NCBI GenBank assembly: GCA_964560085.1
Contig: CAZLKF010000005.1
Coordinates: 1-64,000 of the forward strand
Length of the DNA stretch: 64,000 nt
Source of the DNA: RUG11241 sp964560085
GTDB lineage: Bacteria; Bacillota_I; Bacilli_A; RF39; UBA660
Reading direction: 5' to 3'
Shown: positions 18,475 through 26,604 of the stretch, piece after piece
How the letters are laid out: each line of letters begins with the position of its first letter
Numbering within the stretch: position 1 is the stretch's first letter
Translations under genes and position numbers: made by a program
The notes under the pieces: generated by a model
Seen by the model: the letters and a program-made list of their open reading frames with translations, nothing else
Told to the model about the DNA's origin: nothing
Databases searched by the model: none

Positions 18475-18891
18475 ATGTATAGTGATTTTTATGATTATGG
18501 AGATGTTCTTGATTTAACAACTCGAAACACCGTAGGCGGAAACACAATTTGGGGTATAATTGCACTTGTCATTGCAATTGCTGCAACAGTATGCATTTTT
18601 GTTATATTTTTAAATAAGAAAAATGCTGGAAAGTATAAAGGCTTTTTAGGCTGGTTATATGATTTTTTAGATTTCAAAAAAATGCTTATTGAAAAAATCT
18701 TAAAAATGACTTATGTTTGCTTAACAATATATTTGACACTTTATTCATTTGCATTAATCGGTACTAGTTTCTTAGCATTCTTAGGTGTACTTCTTTTAGG
18801 AAACTTAATCTTGAGAGTTACTTATGAACTTACAATGTTACTAATCAATATATGTGTTAATGTAAGTGAAATAAATAAGAAAATGAAATAA
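18475..18891 (+). CDS. Multi-pass membrane protein, possibly DUF4282-like
   Basis: 138 residues from ATG at 18475, 6 bases after GGAGGG. The in-frame ATG at 18469 touches the ribosome site. Four hydrophobic stretches are visible (about 25-47, 75-90, 92-110 and 112-128). The C-terminal LRVTYELTMLLINICVNVSEI resembles the RxxxE-containing end of DUF4282 proteins, a tentative match. An extended -10 (TGTTATAAT, 18448-18456) lies immediately upstream. It sits between two sporulation genes, but no function can be assigned. Confidence 0.6.
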   Translation: MYSDFYDYGDVLDLTTRNTVGGNTIWGIIALVIAIAATVCIFVIFLNKKNAGKYKGFLGWLYDFLDFKKMLIEKILKMTYVCLTIYLTLYSFALIGTSFLAFLGVLLLGNLILRVTYELTMLLINICVNVSEINKKMK

Positions 18892-18914
18892 AAACAGATT
18901 TTCTGTTTTTTTTT
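18891..18914 (+). terminator. Terminator before spoIVA
   Basis: Stem AAAACAGA / TCTGTTTT with a 3-base loop and a T run, overlapping the stop codon of the upstream gene. Confidence 0.85.
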
Positions 18915-18942
18915 GCAATAATTATAAAAAAGTTGTTTTTTT

Positions 18943-18970
18943 TCATATTATTTTAACAAATTCATATTCT
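18943..18970 (+). promoter_or_regulatory. Candidate SigE-type promoter of spoIVA
   Basis: TCATATT (matches the SigE -35 pattern KMATATT), a 13-base spacer, and CATATTCT (6 of 8 matches to CATACAHT). The spacer is one base shorter than usual. spoIVA is SigE-controlled in Bacillus, so the position is meaningful, and no TATAAT box is present here. Confidence 0.45.
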
Positions 18971-18991
18971 TAATTGAAAGAGAGTGAGTAT

Positions 18992-20467
18992 ATGAATAAA
19001 AATGAGATAATAAAAAATATTGCTCTTAGAACAAAAGGAGACATATATTTTGGAGTCGTTGGGGCAGTAAGAACAGGTAAAAGTACATTTATCAAAAAAG
19101 TTGTTGAAAATTTAATAATTCCCAACATTGAAGATGAATACGAGCGAAAAAGAGCATTAGATGAAATACCTCAAAGTGCGCAGGGTAAAACAATTATGAC
19201 AATTGAACCTAAATTTGTTCCATCAAATGCAGCAACAATTAAAATAGATGAAATAAACGCCAACATTCGCTTAGTTGATTGTGTTGGCTACGTAATTCCT
19301 AATGCCAAAGGTTATGAGGATGAAAATGGACCAAGGATGGTAAAGACACCATGGTATGATGAAGAAATACCATTTATTGAAGCTGCGGAAATTGGAACAG
19401 AGAAAGTTATTAAGGATCATTCAACAATTGGAATTGTGGTTACAACTGATGGCTCAATTGGCGAGTTAAATAGGAATGATTATATAGAGGCAGAGTCTCG
19501 TGTTATAACAGAATTAAAAGCAATAGGGAAACCCTTCATTGTTTTATTAAATTCCACTCATCCAATGTTGCCAGAGACTGAAAAAATTGCCGAAAAATTA
19601 AGGGCAGAGTATATGGTTCCTGTAATGCCTATAAGTGTTGAAACGATGAATGAACAAGATATGTATTCAATTTTAAGAGAGGCATTATATGAATTTCCAG
19701 TGATTTCTGTTAATGTCAATATGCCAGATTGGATTGCTTCATTAAATTCAAACAATTGGTTAAAACAAATATATATTAATAAAATTAGGGAAAGTGTAAT
19801 CGAAGTTGATAAATTAAGAGACATAGAACACATTACTAAACATTTTAGTGATTGTGAGCAAATAGAAAAAGCTTATCTAGCTGAAGTAAATCCAGCAACA
19901 GGAGAAGTGACAATTAATCTAAATGCACCTGGTGAATTATATAATCAAGTCTTAAGAGATATTGTTGGAATCGATGTTAGCAATAGATCAGAATTGTTAG
20001 AATTATTTCAAGAATATAATGAAACGAAAGTTGAATATGAACAAATTAAAACCGCTTTAAAAATGGTTAAAGCAACTGGCTATGGTGTCGCTTTCCCTTC
20101 GTTAGCTGATATGAAACTAGATACACCAGAAATAATAAAGCAAAATGGTCGTTATGGTATTAAATTAAAAGCCGTTGCTCCATCTATCCACATGATTAGA
20201 ATTGATGTTGAATCAACATTTGAGCCAATAATTGGTAGTGAAGTTCAAAGTAAAGAATTAATTAATTACATCATGAAAGATTATGATTCTGATGCCTCAA
20301 GCATTTGGAAGAGCGAAATATTTGGACGTAGTTTAGACGTAATCGTTCAAGAAGGAATTCAATCTAAGATCAGTATGATGCCAGAAAACATCAGATTTAA
20401 GCTTCAACAAACTTTAACAAAAATAGTCAATAAAGGGTCTAATAATTTAATTGCCTTTGTCATATAG
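18992..20467 (+). CDS. spoIVA: Stage IV sporulation protein A, spore coat basement ATPase
   Basis: 491 residues from ATG at 18992 (AGAGAGTGAG ribosome site), nearly the same length as Bacillus SpoIVA (492). The N-terminal TRAFAC-type P-loop reads GVVGAVRTGKSTFIKK, and DCVGYVIPNAKGYEDENGPR and VVTTDGSIGELNRNDY are characteristic of the family. The helical middle and C-terminal assembly domain end in FVI. SpoIVA hydrolyses ATP to polymerise on the forespore surface as the platform for coat assembly. It is a marker of endospore-forming ancestry. It is flanked by terminators. Confidence 0.95.
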   Translation: MNKNEIIKNIALRTKGDIYFGVVGAVRTGKSTFIKKVVENLIIPNIEDEYERKRALDEIPQSAQGKTIMTIEPKFVPSNAATIKIDEINANIRLVDCVGYVIPNAKGYEDENGPRMVKTPWYDEEIPFIEAAEIGTEKVIKDHSTIGIVVTTDGSIGELNRNDYIEAESRVITELKAIGKPFIVLLNSTHPMLPETEKIAEKLRAEYMVPVMPISVETMNEQDMYSILREALYEFPVISVNVNMPDWIASLNSNNWLKQIYINKIRESVIEVDKLRDIEHITKHFSDCEQIEKAYLAEVNPATGEVTINLNAPGELYNQVLRDIVGIDVSNRSELLELFQEYNETKVEYEQIKTALKMVKATGYGVAFPSLADMKLDTPEIIKQNGRYGIKLKAVAPSIHMIRIDVESTFEPIIGSEVQSKELINYIMKDYDSDASSIWKSEIFGRSLDVIVQEGIQSKISMMPENIRFKLQQTLTKIVNKGSNNLIAFVI

Positions 20468-20491
20468 AGATTAAAAGTCTCTTTTTTTTTA
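20466..20491 (+). terminator. Terminator after spoIVA
   Basis: Short stem AGAGA / TCTCT with loop TTAAAAG, followed by a long T run. Confidence 0.7.
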
Positions 20492-20492
20492 T

Positions 20493-20519
20493 AAAAAAAA
20501 GATTTCATTGAAATCTTTT
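20493..20519 (-). terminator. Terminator of the diguanylate cyclase gene
   Basis: On the minus strand, stem AAAAGATTTC / GAAATCTTTT with loop AAT followed by T residues. It partly overlaps the end of the gene and lies back to back with the spoIVA terminator. Confidence 0.8.
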
Positions 20520-21378
20520 AATGAATATTGCTTCTTGCTATTTCTTCTCTTCGTTGTTCATCAAGATGATGTTCTTTTTTAACTTTGTATAATACTTGAT
20601 CACATCTATCAAAAAGAGTTTTTCTTATTTGATCAATCGTTAGGGAATTTCTATTAAATTCAGCAAGGTCTTTTTTTGAAACATGATACATGCCAATACT
20701 CATTGTAACATCAGTTATGCAGGCAGTATTATCAAACGATGTATGAATTAAATTTTTGATTTTTTCATGTGCTCTTTCAATCCATCCAAGTGAGTCTTCA
20801 TAACTAATATCTCCAATCAAACCAAAAAATTCATCGCCACCATAACGACCGGCAATATCTTCTTTCATGCCTTCGCGATGACGGATATTTTGGGCAATTA
20901 ATGTTCCAATATTTTTTAAGACTGTATCACCAAAAAGGTGTCCATAAGTATCATTAATATCTTTGAAATGATCAACGTCTGCAAGCATAACGGAAAATTC
21001 TTCATTGTTTTTTAAGGCATACATAATATATTCATTTATGCGAAAAATTGTACTTTCACGATTGGCAATACCGGTAAGGTAATCACGCTGCAATGACTGC
21101 TCATTTTCTTTGTATTTTGTGACATTGTGATAATACTCTAAACGATAAACTGTACCATTGTATTCGATGTATTTCTTTTTTAGTTCATACCATTCACCAG
21201 TTTGTTTAATAAAAAACATACTTGAAACATTGGTAGGATTTTCTATAATTCTTCTATAATTTTCTAACTTAATAGGGTCTTTAGGCGATATTATTGTGCC
21301 GTCTTTACCCCAAACAACACAAAGAACATCATCTAAAGCGTTTAAAAGCAATTTATTTAACTCATTTTCACTAATCAT
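20518..21378 (-). CDS. Cytoplasmic PAS-GGDEF diguanylate cyclase
   Basis: 286 residues. An N-terminal PAS-like domain (about 1-105) precedes a GGDEF domain (about 110-275) with RDYLTGIANREST, LADVDHFKDINDTYGHLFGD and an intact GRYGGDEFFGLIG active site. It should make c-di-GMP from GTP. The inhibitory I-site (RxxD, expected just before the active site) reads MKED, so product feedback through that site is probably lost. There is no membrane segment. ATG follows GGAGAAATT on the minus strand. It is transcribed away from the surface-fibre island, which contains a c-di-GMP riboswitch at 45750, so a functional link is attractive but inferred. Confidence 0.9.
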   Translation of the reverse strand: MISENELNKLLLNALDDVLCVVWGKDGTIISPKDPIKLENYRRIIENPTNVSSMFFIKQTGEWYELKKKYIEYNGTVYRLEYYHNVTKYKENEQSLQRDYLTGIANRESTIFRINEYIMYALKNNEEFSVMLADVDHFKDINDTYGHLFGDTVLKNIGTLIAQNIRHREGMKEDIAGRYGGDEFFGLIGDISYEDSLGWIERAHEKIKNLIHTSFDNTACITDVTMSIGMYHVSKKDLAEFNRNSLTIDQIRKTLFDRCDQVLYKVKKEHHLDEQRREEIARSNIH

Positions 21379-21420
21379 ATAATTTCTCCATTTATCTAAT
21401 AAATTATAACATATTTTCAG

Positions 21421-21472
21421 TTAATTTAAAATAAAATATATTTAATTTAAAATAAAATATATTTAATTTAAA
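21421..21472. repeat. 21-bp tandem repeat, about 2.5 copies
   Basis: Units starting TTAATTTAAAATAAAATATA recur at 21421 and 21442, with a partial copy at 21463. It lies in the divergent intergenic region between the diguanylate cyclase gene and the first gene of the surface island, near both promoters. Confidence 0.8.
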
Positions 21473-21522
21473 TGAAACTAGAAAAAATATTACATATATG
21501 ATATACTAAATTAGGTGGTAGA

Positions 21523-22026
21523 ATGAAAAAAGTAGTTTTAAATATTTTAATTGTTGTTTACGTTGTTGTTACAATTTTGGTTACCCTTTGTTTAGTAAAA
21601 TATAACCAATTTAATGTAACTGAATTTGATAAGTTTACACTTGTTATTCCAAGTAAAACAAAAATAACAGGTTATGGGAAAAACGATTTATTAGTAATTA
21701 ATAAAATAAACGTAAATGATTATAAAGTCAACGATATGGTTTTCTATTATAATGTTCATGAATCTAAAGTGACAATAGAATCTGCCAAAATTACTGAGAT
21801 AACAGATGTGACAGAAACTGAAAGAACAGTAAAATTAAATGATCAATCATTATCCAGTGAATATTTAATTGGCAATGAAAATCATACCAAAAAATATGTT
21901 TTATTAGGAGCAATTTTGTCGATTTTAACTTCAAAATATGGATATTTGATTACTATTATATTTCCCATTCTTGTGCTTTTTATTTATGAAGTATATTCAA
22001 TTGTTAGTGAATTTAAAAAAAAGTAG
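21523..22026 (+). CDS. SipW-like signal peptidase paralogue lacking the catalytic residues
   Basis: 167 residues with the layout of a SipW/S26B peptidase: N-terminal membrane segment (about 5-27), beta-rich outside domain, and a C-terminal membrane segment (GYLITIIFPILVLFIYEVY). Aligned by eye to the active paralogue at 43266, the Ser of GSM is replaced by Thr (TKITGYGKND), the His of THRVV is missing (IESAKI), and the Asp-containing TRGDSNNSSD stretch is gone. It shares FYYNVHE and the C-terminal segment with the paralogue at 42081, which is also inactive. It is probably a non-enzymatic partner or chaperone for export of TasA-like proteins. A -10 box TATACT (21502) lies just upstream. First gene of module 1. 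Confidence 0.75.
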   Translation: MKKVVLNILIVVYVVVTILVTLCLVKYNQFNVTEFDKFTLVIPSKTKITGYGKNDLLVINKINVNDYKVNDMVFYYNVHESKVTIESAKITEITDVTETERTVKLNDQSLSSEYLIGNENHTKKYVLLGAILSILTSKYGYLITIIFPILVLFIYEVYSIVSEFKKK

Positions 22027-22034
22027 GGGATTAG

Positions 22035-22955
22035 ATGCCAAAAATAAAAAAGAAAGTTTTTCGACTATCATATATTTTGATTGGCGTTGCCTTAGTTTTA
22101 GTTTTGCTTGGAGCAACATATGGAAGATATATTTACAATGAAATAAAAGACTATTACTTATCAACTAAAAATTTTTATTTTAATAGTGATAAATTGACAA
22201 CTATGCGTCCAATCTATCAGGTTGAAAACTGGTCGGGAGTTGACAATTACCAAATTTCTATTAATTTAAATAGTTATAAAAATAATTACGAAGTATGTGA
22301 TTCCGATATAACGTATATAATTACTTATAATTGTTCAAATAATGTTAATTGTAGTTTAAATAAAACAAGTGGAACAATTACGACGGCAACTAATACAGAC
22401 AATATAGTGGCGCTTCTTTCACCAATTGGAAACTTAAATGAAGGAGATTCCGCATTCATCGAAGTTACAGCTGAAGCAACAGCTCCTTACACAAAAACAA
22501 TTAGTGCTAGATTCATTTTAAATGTCGCAACGATTGGCCTTTCTTATCAAATTGATGATGAAGTTGATCGTACTTATTTAAACTTTAATATAACCAATAC
22601 ATTAGATTATTACACAGTTGTTACACCTTTTAGCACATATAATGCTAATGATAAAATAGATATTAATACTTATTTAGCTTTAAGTGCTAATGATAAATCA
22701 AAATGTAAATCAGCATTAATTACTTTAAATTTTAATCCAAATGTTGTTGTATTAGATATGACAAGCAATGCTTATCTAAATGCTACTAATTATAGTACAA
22801 CAGTGATAAATGGACATGATTACATTAATAGTGTAACATTTAATGTCGATGCAATAAGCAGTTATGTCGTCAAATTTTATAAAGTTGATGCGAGTCAAAA
22901 TTATAGTTATCCATTTACTAATCCAACGTCAATAATTAATTTTTCTTACACATAA
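22035..22955 (+). CDS. TasA-like exported protein (module 1)
   Basis: 306 residues. An N-terminal hydrophobic segment (YILIGVALVLVLLGATYGRY, about 12-32) is followed by an all-beta, Thr/Asn/Ser-rich outside region with a few Cys. The signal ends in a GATYGRYIYNE context like the SipW-dependent TasA/camelysin class. It lies 8 bases after the inactive peptidase gene. It is probably a surface or fibre component; no anchor motif is present. Family assignment rests on signal type, composition and context. Confidence 0.6.
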   Translation: MPKIKKKVFRLSYILIGVALVLVLLGATYGRYIYNEIKDYYLSTKNFYFNSDKLTTMRPIYQVENWSGVDNYQISINLNSYKNNYEVCDSDITYIITYNCSNNVNCSLNKTSGTITTATNTDNIVALLSPIGNLNEGDSAFIEVTAEATAPYTKTISARFILNVATIGLSYQIDDEVDRTYLNFNITNTLDYYTVVTPFSTYNANDKIDINTYLALSANDKSKCKSALITLNFNPNVVVLDMTSNAYLNATNYSTTVINGHDYINSVTFNVDAISSYVVKFYKVDASQNYSYPFTNPTSIINFSYT

Positions 22956-22968
22956 AAGAGGTGATAAA

Positions 22969-23940
22969 ATGAGTTCAAATATTGCAAAGGAATACATTGA
23001 TTTTTCGGGGGAATGCATTTATCAATATATGCGTTTAATTATAGGAAATAAAGTATCAAAAGCAAATTTTAAACAGCTTCTCGCAGTTTATAATGGGGTT
23101 AAATATTATAATTATTATCCTAGTGTGAGTAGAAGCTTTAATGGGAATGTTAGCCATTATTTAAAAGAAAAAATTGATGATTTGTATTTGAATCTTTCAC
23201 CTCAATATAAGAATGATTTGTTTTCTTTTTTAAAACAAGTTTTTTGTTTAGATAATGTTCATGAAGATCAAATAGAAAGTGCGCTACTACCTATTAGTTC
23301 ATCTGCAAAAGATTTAGAAAACCCAAACGAAACAATAAAAGAGTTAAATCGTTTAATCAAGGAAAATATTCATAAAAAAGTTAATTTTTTAAATAGTTTC
23401 AAAAGTGATGTATTTAACCTTATATATACGCGAACAAGTAATCCAAAAGTATCTTTAACAAGTTTAAATTATGAAATAAAATTTCCTGTTTTATATAGTG
23501 AAACAGCTATTAGAAATGTTTATAATTCGGGTGTTATTGATGAGCAAAGGTTGTTTATTGAATATAATTTGATTACTGTAAAAATATTAAAGGAAATTAT
23601 AAACAATGATTTTATTACTAAATATATTGTAGATTTTCCATACTCAATTTTCGGAAAAAAAGCGAAAAAAAATCGCTTGTTTAACATTATTAATAATGAT
23701 GCAATTAAGGAAAAATTGATTATTAAAATGAGTTATGTAAATTATAATGAGCATGAAGATCAAGTTGTGGAAATGTTACAAAATGGTTTTAAAATGGCTG
23801 TTGAACTTGACAATGATATAGTATTAACTAAAATGAACATCAAAAAGTTAAAAATTTTTGAATATATTATTATCCATGAGGAAGAAAAAGCAAAAGAATT
23901 TGAAGAAATAAAAGAAAAAATAATTATAGTAAGGAAGTAG
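22969..23940 (+). CDS. Unknown protein, first gene of the AAA+ trio
   Basis: 323 residues, soluble and mostly helical, with no export signal and no membrane segment. Motifs such as YNYYPSVSRSFNGNVSHYL and FPYSIFGKK are distinctive, but I do not recognise a family. It starts at ATG after AGAGGTGAT, 13 bases downstream of the TasA-like gene. Its TAG stop lies 4 bases upstream of the McrB-like ATPase gene, so the three genes 22969-26595 form one expression unit inside the signal-peptidase module. It is possibly an adaptor or effector for the ATPase (inference). Confidence 0.6.
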   Translation: MSSNIAKEYIDFSGECIYQYMRLIIGNKVSKANFKQLLAVYNGVKYYNYYPSVSRSFNGNVSHYLKEKIDDLYLNLSPQYKNDLFSFLKQVFCLDNVHEDQIESALLPISSSAKDLENPNETIKELNRLIKENIHKKVNFLNSFKSDVFNLIYTRTSNPKVSLTSLNYEIKFPVLYSETAIRNVYNSGVIDEQRLFIEYNLITVKILKEIINNDFITKYIVDFPYSIFGKKAKKNRLFNIINNDAIKEKLIIKMSYVNYNEHEDQVVEMLQNGFKMAVELDNDIVLTKMNIKKLKIFEYIIIHEEEKAKEFEEIKEKIIIVRK

Positions 23941-23944
23941 TTAG

Positions 23945-25462
23945 ATGGACACATTTTTTAGATTTGTATATGAATTTTTGCTTCAATTTTTTTCACCAAT
24001 AATTGGTGTTTTTAGCAGTCTTTTTAATGGAATTATTGATATGTTTAATATTAACGCTTATATTACAATTGTTAATTTTTATAAAAATGATTTTAATGGA
24101 GCAGAATGGATTTTTGTTGTTTTAGCTATACTAATTGTTTTAATTGTTTTAGCAGGAATTGTTTTCTTAACTATTTTCTTAGTAAAAAAATATATACGTT
24201 TCCGTAAGACAATTGTTGAGCAAGAATCTTTATTAGAAGAAGTTGCTAAACTAAATAATGAAGTATCAAAATTATACAAAGAAAAAGAGGACATTTTAGC
24301 AATGAAAGTTTCTCATTTAGGACTTGACCCGGGTGAATCTGAAACTGAAGAGCCTGAAGCGAAAGATGATACTGACAAAAATGGTATTAGATTCTCTAAA
24401 TTGGCTGCTTTAGATGAAGAATATGCAAAGTATAAAATTCAAAATTACAATAATAATTTTACATTAGAAGAATTAGTAGAATTATTTAGAAATTTTGCAG
24501 CTGCCAAATTAAAACTCTATTACAAAACTGAAATGATTCGAATATTTATTTCGGCTTTAGCATCAACTAAACTTGTTATTTTACAAGGTATATCTGGTAC
24601 AGGTAAAACATCTTTAGCATACGCTTGGGGAAAATTTTTGAAACATGATTCATGCGTTGCTTCCGTTCAGCCTTCATGGCGTGATCGAACAGAACTTTTT
24701 GGTTATTTCAATGAATTTACGAAGAAATTTAATGAAACAGAAGTTTTGAAAGAAATGTATTTGGCCGGTTATACTGATGATGTATATACCATAATACTAG
24801 ATGAAATGAACATTTCTCGTGTCGAATATTATTTTGCTGAAATGCTATCAATTCTAGAAATGCCTAACAAAGATGAGTGGATTGTTGAATTGGTCCCAAG
24901 TTCATGGAAAAACGATCCAAAACATGTGTTTGATGGAAAGATTCAAATTCCACCAAATATTTGGTACATTGGGACAATCAATAACGATGATTCAACATTT
25001 ATGGTAACAGATAAAGTATACGATAGAGCTATGCCAATCGACATAAATGATAAAGGTCAAATATTTGAGCCAGAAGATATTGATGCCCAAGATATTAATT
25101 ATACTTATCTAGACAAATTATTCCGTGAAGGAATAGAACAGCATCCACTTAGTAAAGATACATTAGACAAAATAGAAGAAATGGATAACTATGTTATTCA
25201 ACACTTCCGTATTGCTTTCGGTAATCGTATTGTTATGCATATGAAAAAATTTGTACCTGTCTATGTTGGCTGTGGTGGTGATGAAATATCAGGAGTTGAT
25301 TATTTCTTAGCCCGTAAAGTCTTGAGAAAGTTTGAACAATTAAATGTTTCATATATCCGTGATGAAATAGATGGATATATAGAATTCTTGGATAAAACAT
25401 TCGGAAAAGGTAAAATGAAAGAATGCGAAGAATATTTGTTGAGACTTAAGAAATTAACATAA
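23945..25462 (+). CDS. Membrane-anchored McrB-like AAA+ ATPase
   Basis: 505 residues. The hydrophobic N-terminus has a strong membrane segment (WIFVVLAILIVLIVLAGIVF, about 56-80), then a coiled coil (about 90-125), an acidic linker, and an AAA+ module (about 185-480). Walker A is QGISGTGKTSLAYAWG, Walker B is YTIILDEMNISRVE, and the sensor region reads IGTINNDDSTF. The LDEMN form with TINND and RTELFGYFN fits the McrB/MoxR-like branch. Canonical McrB is a soluble restriction GTPase, whereas this one is tethered to the membrane and has no DNA-binding domain. Its partner at 25477 is a DUF2357-like protein. Its place in the SipW module suggests an envelope role rather than restriction, although defence cannot be excluded. 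Confidence 0.8.
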   Translation: MDTFFRFVYEFLLQFFSPIIGVFSSLFNGIIDMFNINAYITIVNFYKNDFNGAEWIFVVLAILIVLIVLAGIVFLTIFLVKKYIRFRKTIVEQESLLEEVAKLNNEVSKLYKEKEDILAMKVSHLGLDPGESETEEPEAKDDTDKNGIRFSKLAALDEEYAKYKIQNYNNNFTLEELVELFRNFAAAKLKLYYKTEMIRIFISALASTKLVILQGISGTGKTSLAYAWGKFLKHDSCVASVQPSWRDRTELFGYFNEFTKKFNETEVLKEMYLAGYTDDVYTIILDEMNISRVEYYFAEMLSILEMPNKDEWIVELVPSSWKNDPKHVFDGKIQIPPNIWYIGTINNDDSTFMVTDKVYDRAMPIDINDKGQIFEPEDIDAQDINYTYLDKLFREGIEQHPLSKDTLDKIEEMDNYVIQHFRIAFGNRIVMHMKKFVPVYVGCGGDEISGVDYFLARKVLRKFEQLNVSYIRDEIDGYIEFLDKTFGKGKMKECEEYLLRLKKLT

Positions 25463-25476
25463 AAGAGGTGATGATA

Positions 25477-26595
25477 ATGGAGAATTTAAATGTTTTGGAT
25501 TTATATAACAATGCTAATGAAAATCAAAAAAACTCTTTTGCAAACAAAGTTGATTCAAGTCTTAGAGTTGTAACCGCCTATGATAAAGTTGAATGCAATT
25601 TTGAGTGGTTAGAGATGATGGAAGAAACAGTTAGATATATCGATAACATTTTAAGGAATCCTAATCGCTTCATCATTAATGAAGAAGATGTTGTTAAGAT
25701 TGAGTTAGCGAGACGTGTAACTGTTGAAAGTATAAAACATTTATCACGTAATACCAACTTTATTCAAGAAATCGATAAAAATGGTGATGTAAAACCATCT
25801 AAGATATTAAATATAAACAAAGAAGAGAGTTATGAAACATATGAAAATCGCTTTGTTTATAGTTTGATTCAAAACATGAAATCATATATTAACCGCAAGA
25901 AACGTAATTTAATTTTAGCTTCGTCTGAAAAAGATAATAAAAAATTTGAATATTCAGCTAGTGCTAGAGTCGGTAAAGAAAAAATTAACATGAGTATGAC
26001 TTTAGATTCAAGATTGGAGTCAGAAAATAAACACGAAGATGTTAACGGCAATGATATATTGGGAAGAATAGAAAGATTAGAATTACAAATTGCTGATTTA
26101 ACAACTTCACAAGTGTATCAAGATATTCATAAAAAACACATTTCTTTAGTGACTTCACCAATTAAGAAAACAAACGTAATTTTAAAAAATGTCAATTTTC
26201 AGTATGCTTTAAAATTGTGGAATTATATGCAGACTCATATGGATGATGATGTAAGAAAAATAAAAGATAACAAAGATTATTTTGATAATGGGCAATTAAA
26301 AACTTATTTGAATGAATCTTTTTTACTTGATTATTTAGCAATGGATACTTTAAGCAAATCTGAAAAAAAAGAAATTGATAAGAAAGAAGTTACTGAGAAA
26401 TTAGTAGGTAATATTGTCCAAAAAATTGTTGATATAAATGAAGGAAGTTTAAGCGAAGAGCAATTGAAAAATTTAGTTAGTAAGCAATATGCTGTAATTA
26501 AATATAAAACAGTTGTTAACGATCGTGAAATTTACAAAATATTCAAGAAACATATGGATAAATATTTAGAAAAAGTAAACGACATAAATTTATAG
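25477..26595 (+). CDS. DUF2357-like partner of the McrB-like ATPase
   Basis: 372 residues from ATG at 25477, 5 bases after GAGGTGA. The in-frame GTG at 25468 lies inside the ribosome site. The stretch ESYETYENRFVYSLIQNM resembles the conserved YENRFV core of DUF2357 proteins, which usually pair with McrB-type ATPases and often carry a C-terminal PD-(D/E)XK nuclease. No nuclease motif is visible here, and the protein ends in a charged helical tail. It is soluble and helical. It is followed 9 bases later by an active SipW gene. The family call is tentative; the pairing with the ATPase is clear from context. Confidence 0.55.
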   Translation: MENLNVLDLYNNANENQKNSFANKVDSSLRVVTAYDKVECNFEWLEMMEETVRYIDNILRNPNRFIINEEDVVKIELARRVTVESIKHLSRNTNFIQEIDKNGDVKPSKILNINKEESYETYENRFVYSLIQNMKSYINRKKRNLILASSEKDNKKFEYSASARVGKEKINMSMTLDSRLESENKHEDVNGNDILGRIERLELQIADLTTSQVYQDIHKKHISLVTSPIKKTNVILKNVNFQYALKLWNYMQTHMDDDVRKIKDNKDYFDNGQLKTYLNESFLLDYLAMDTLSKSEKKEIDKKEVTEKLVGNIVQKIVDINEGSLSEEQLKNLVSKQYAVIKYKTVVNDREIYKIFKKHMDKYLEKVNDINL

Positions 26596-26604
26596 AGGTG
26601 TATA

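Noticed and set aside
22969..26595. AAA+/DUF2357 pair as a standard McrBC restriction system
   Set aside because: The ATPase has a membrane segment and no DNA-recognition domain, and no nuclease motif is visible in the partner; kept as an open finding instead.
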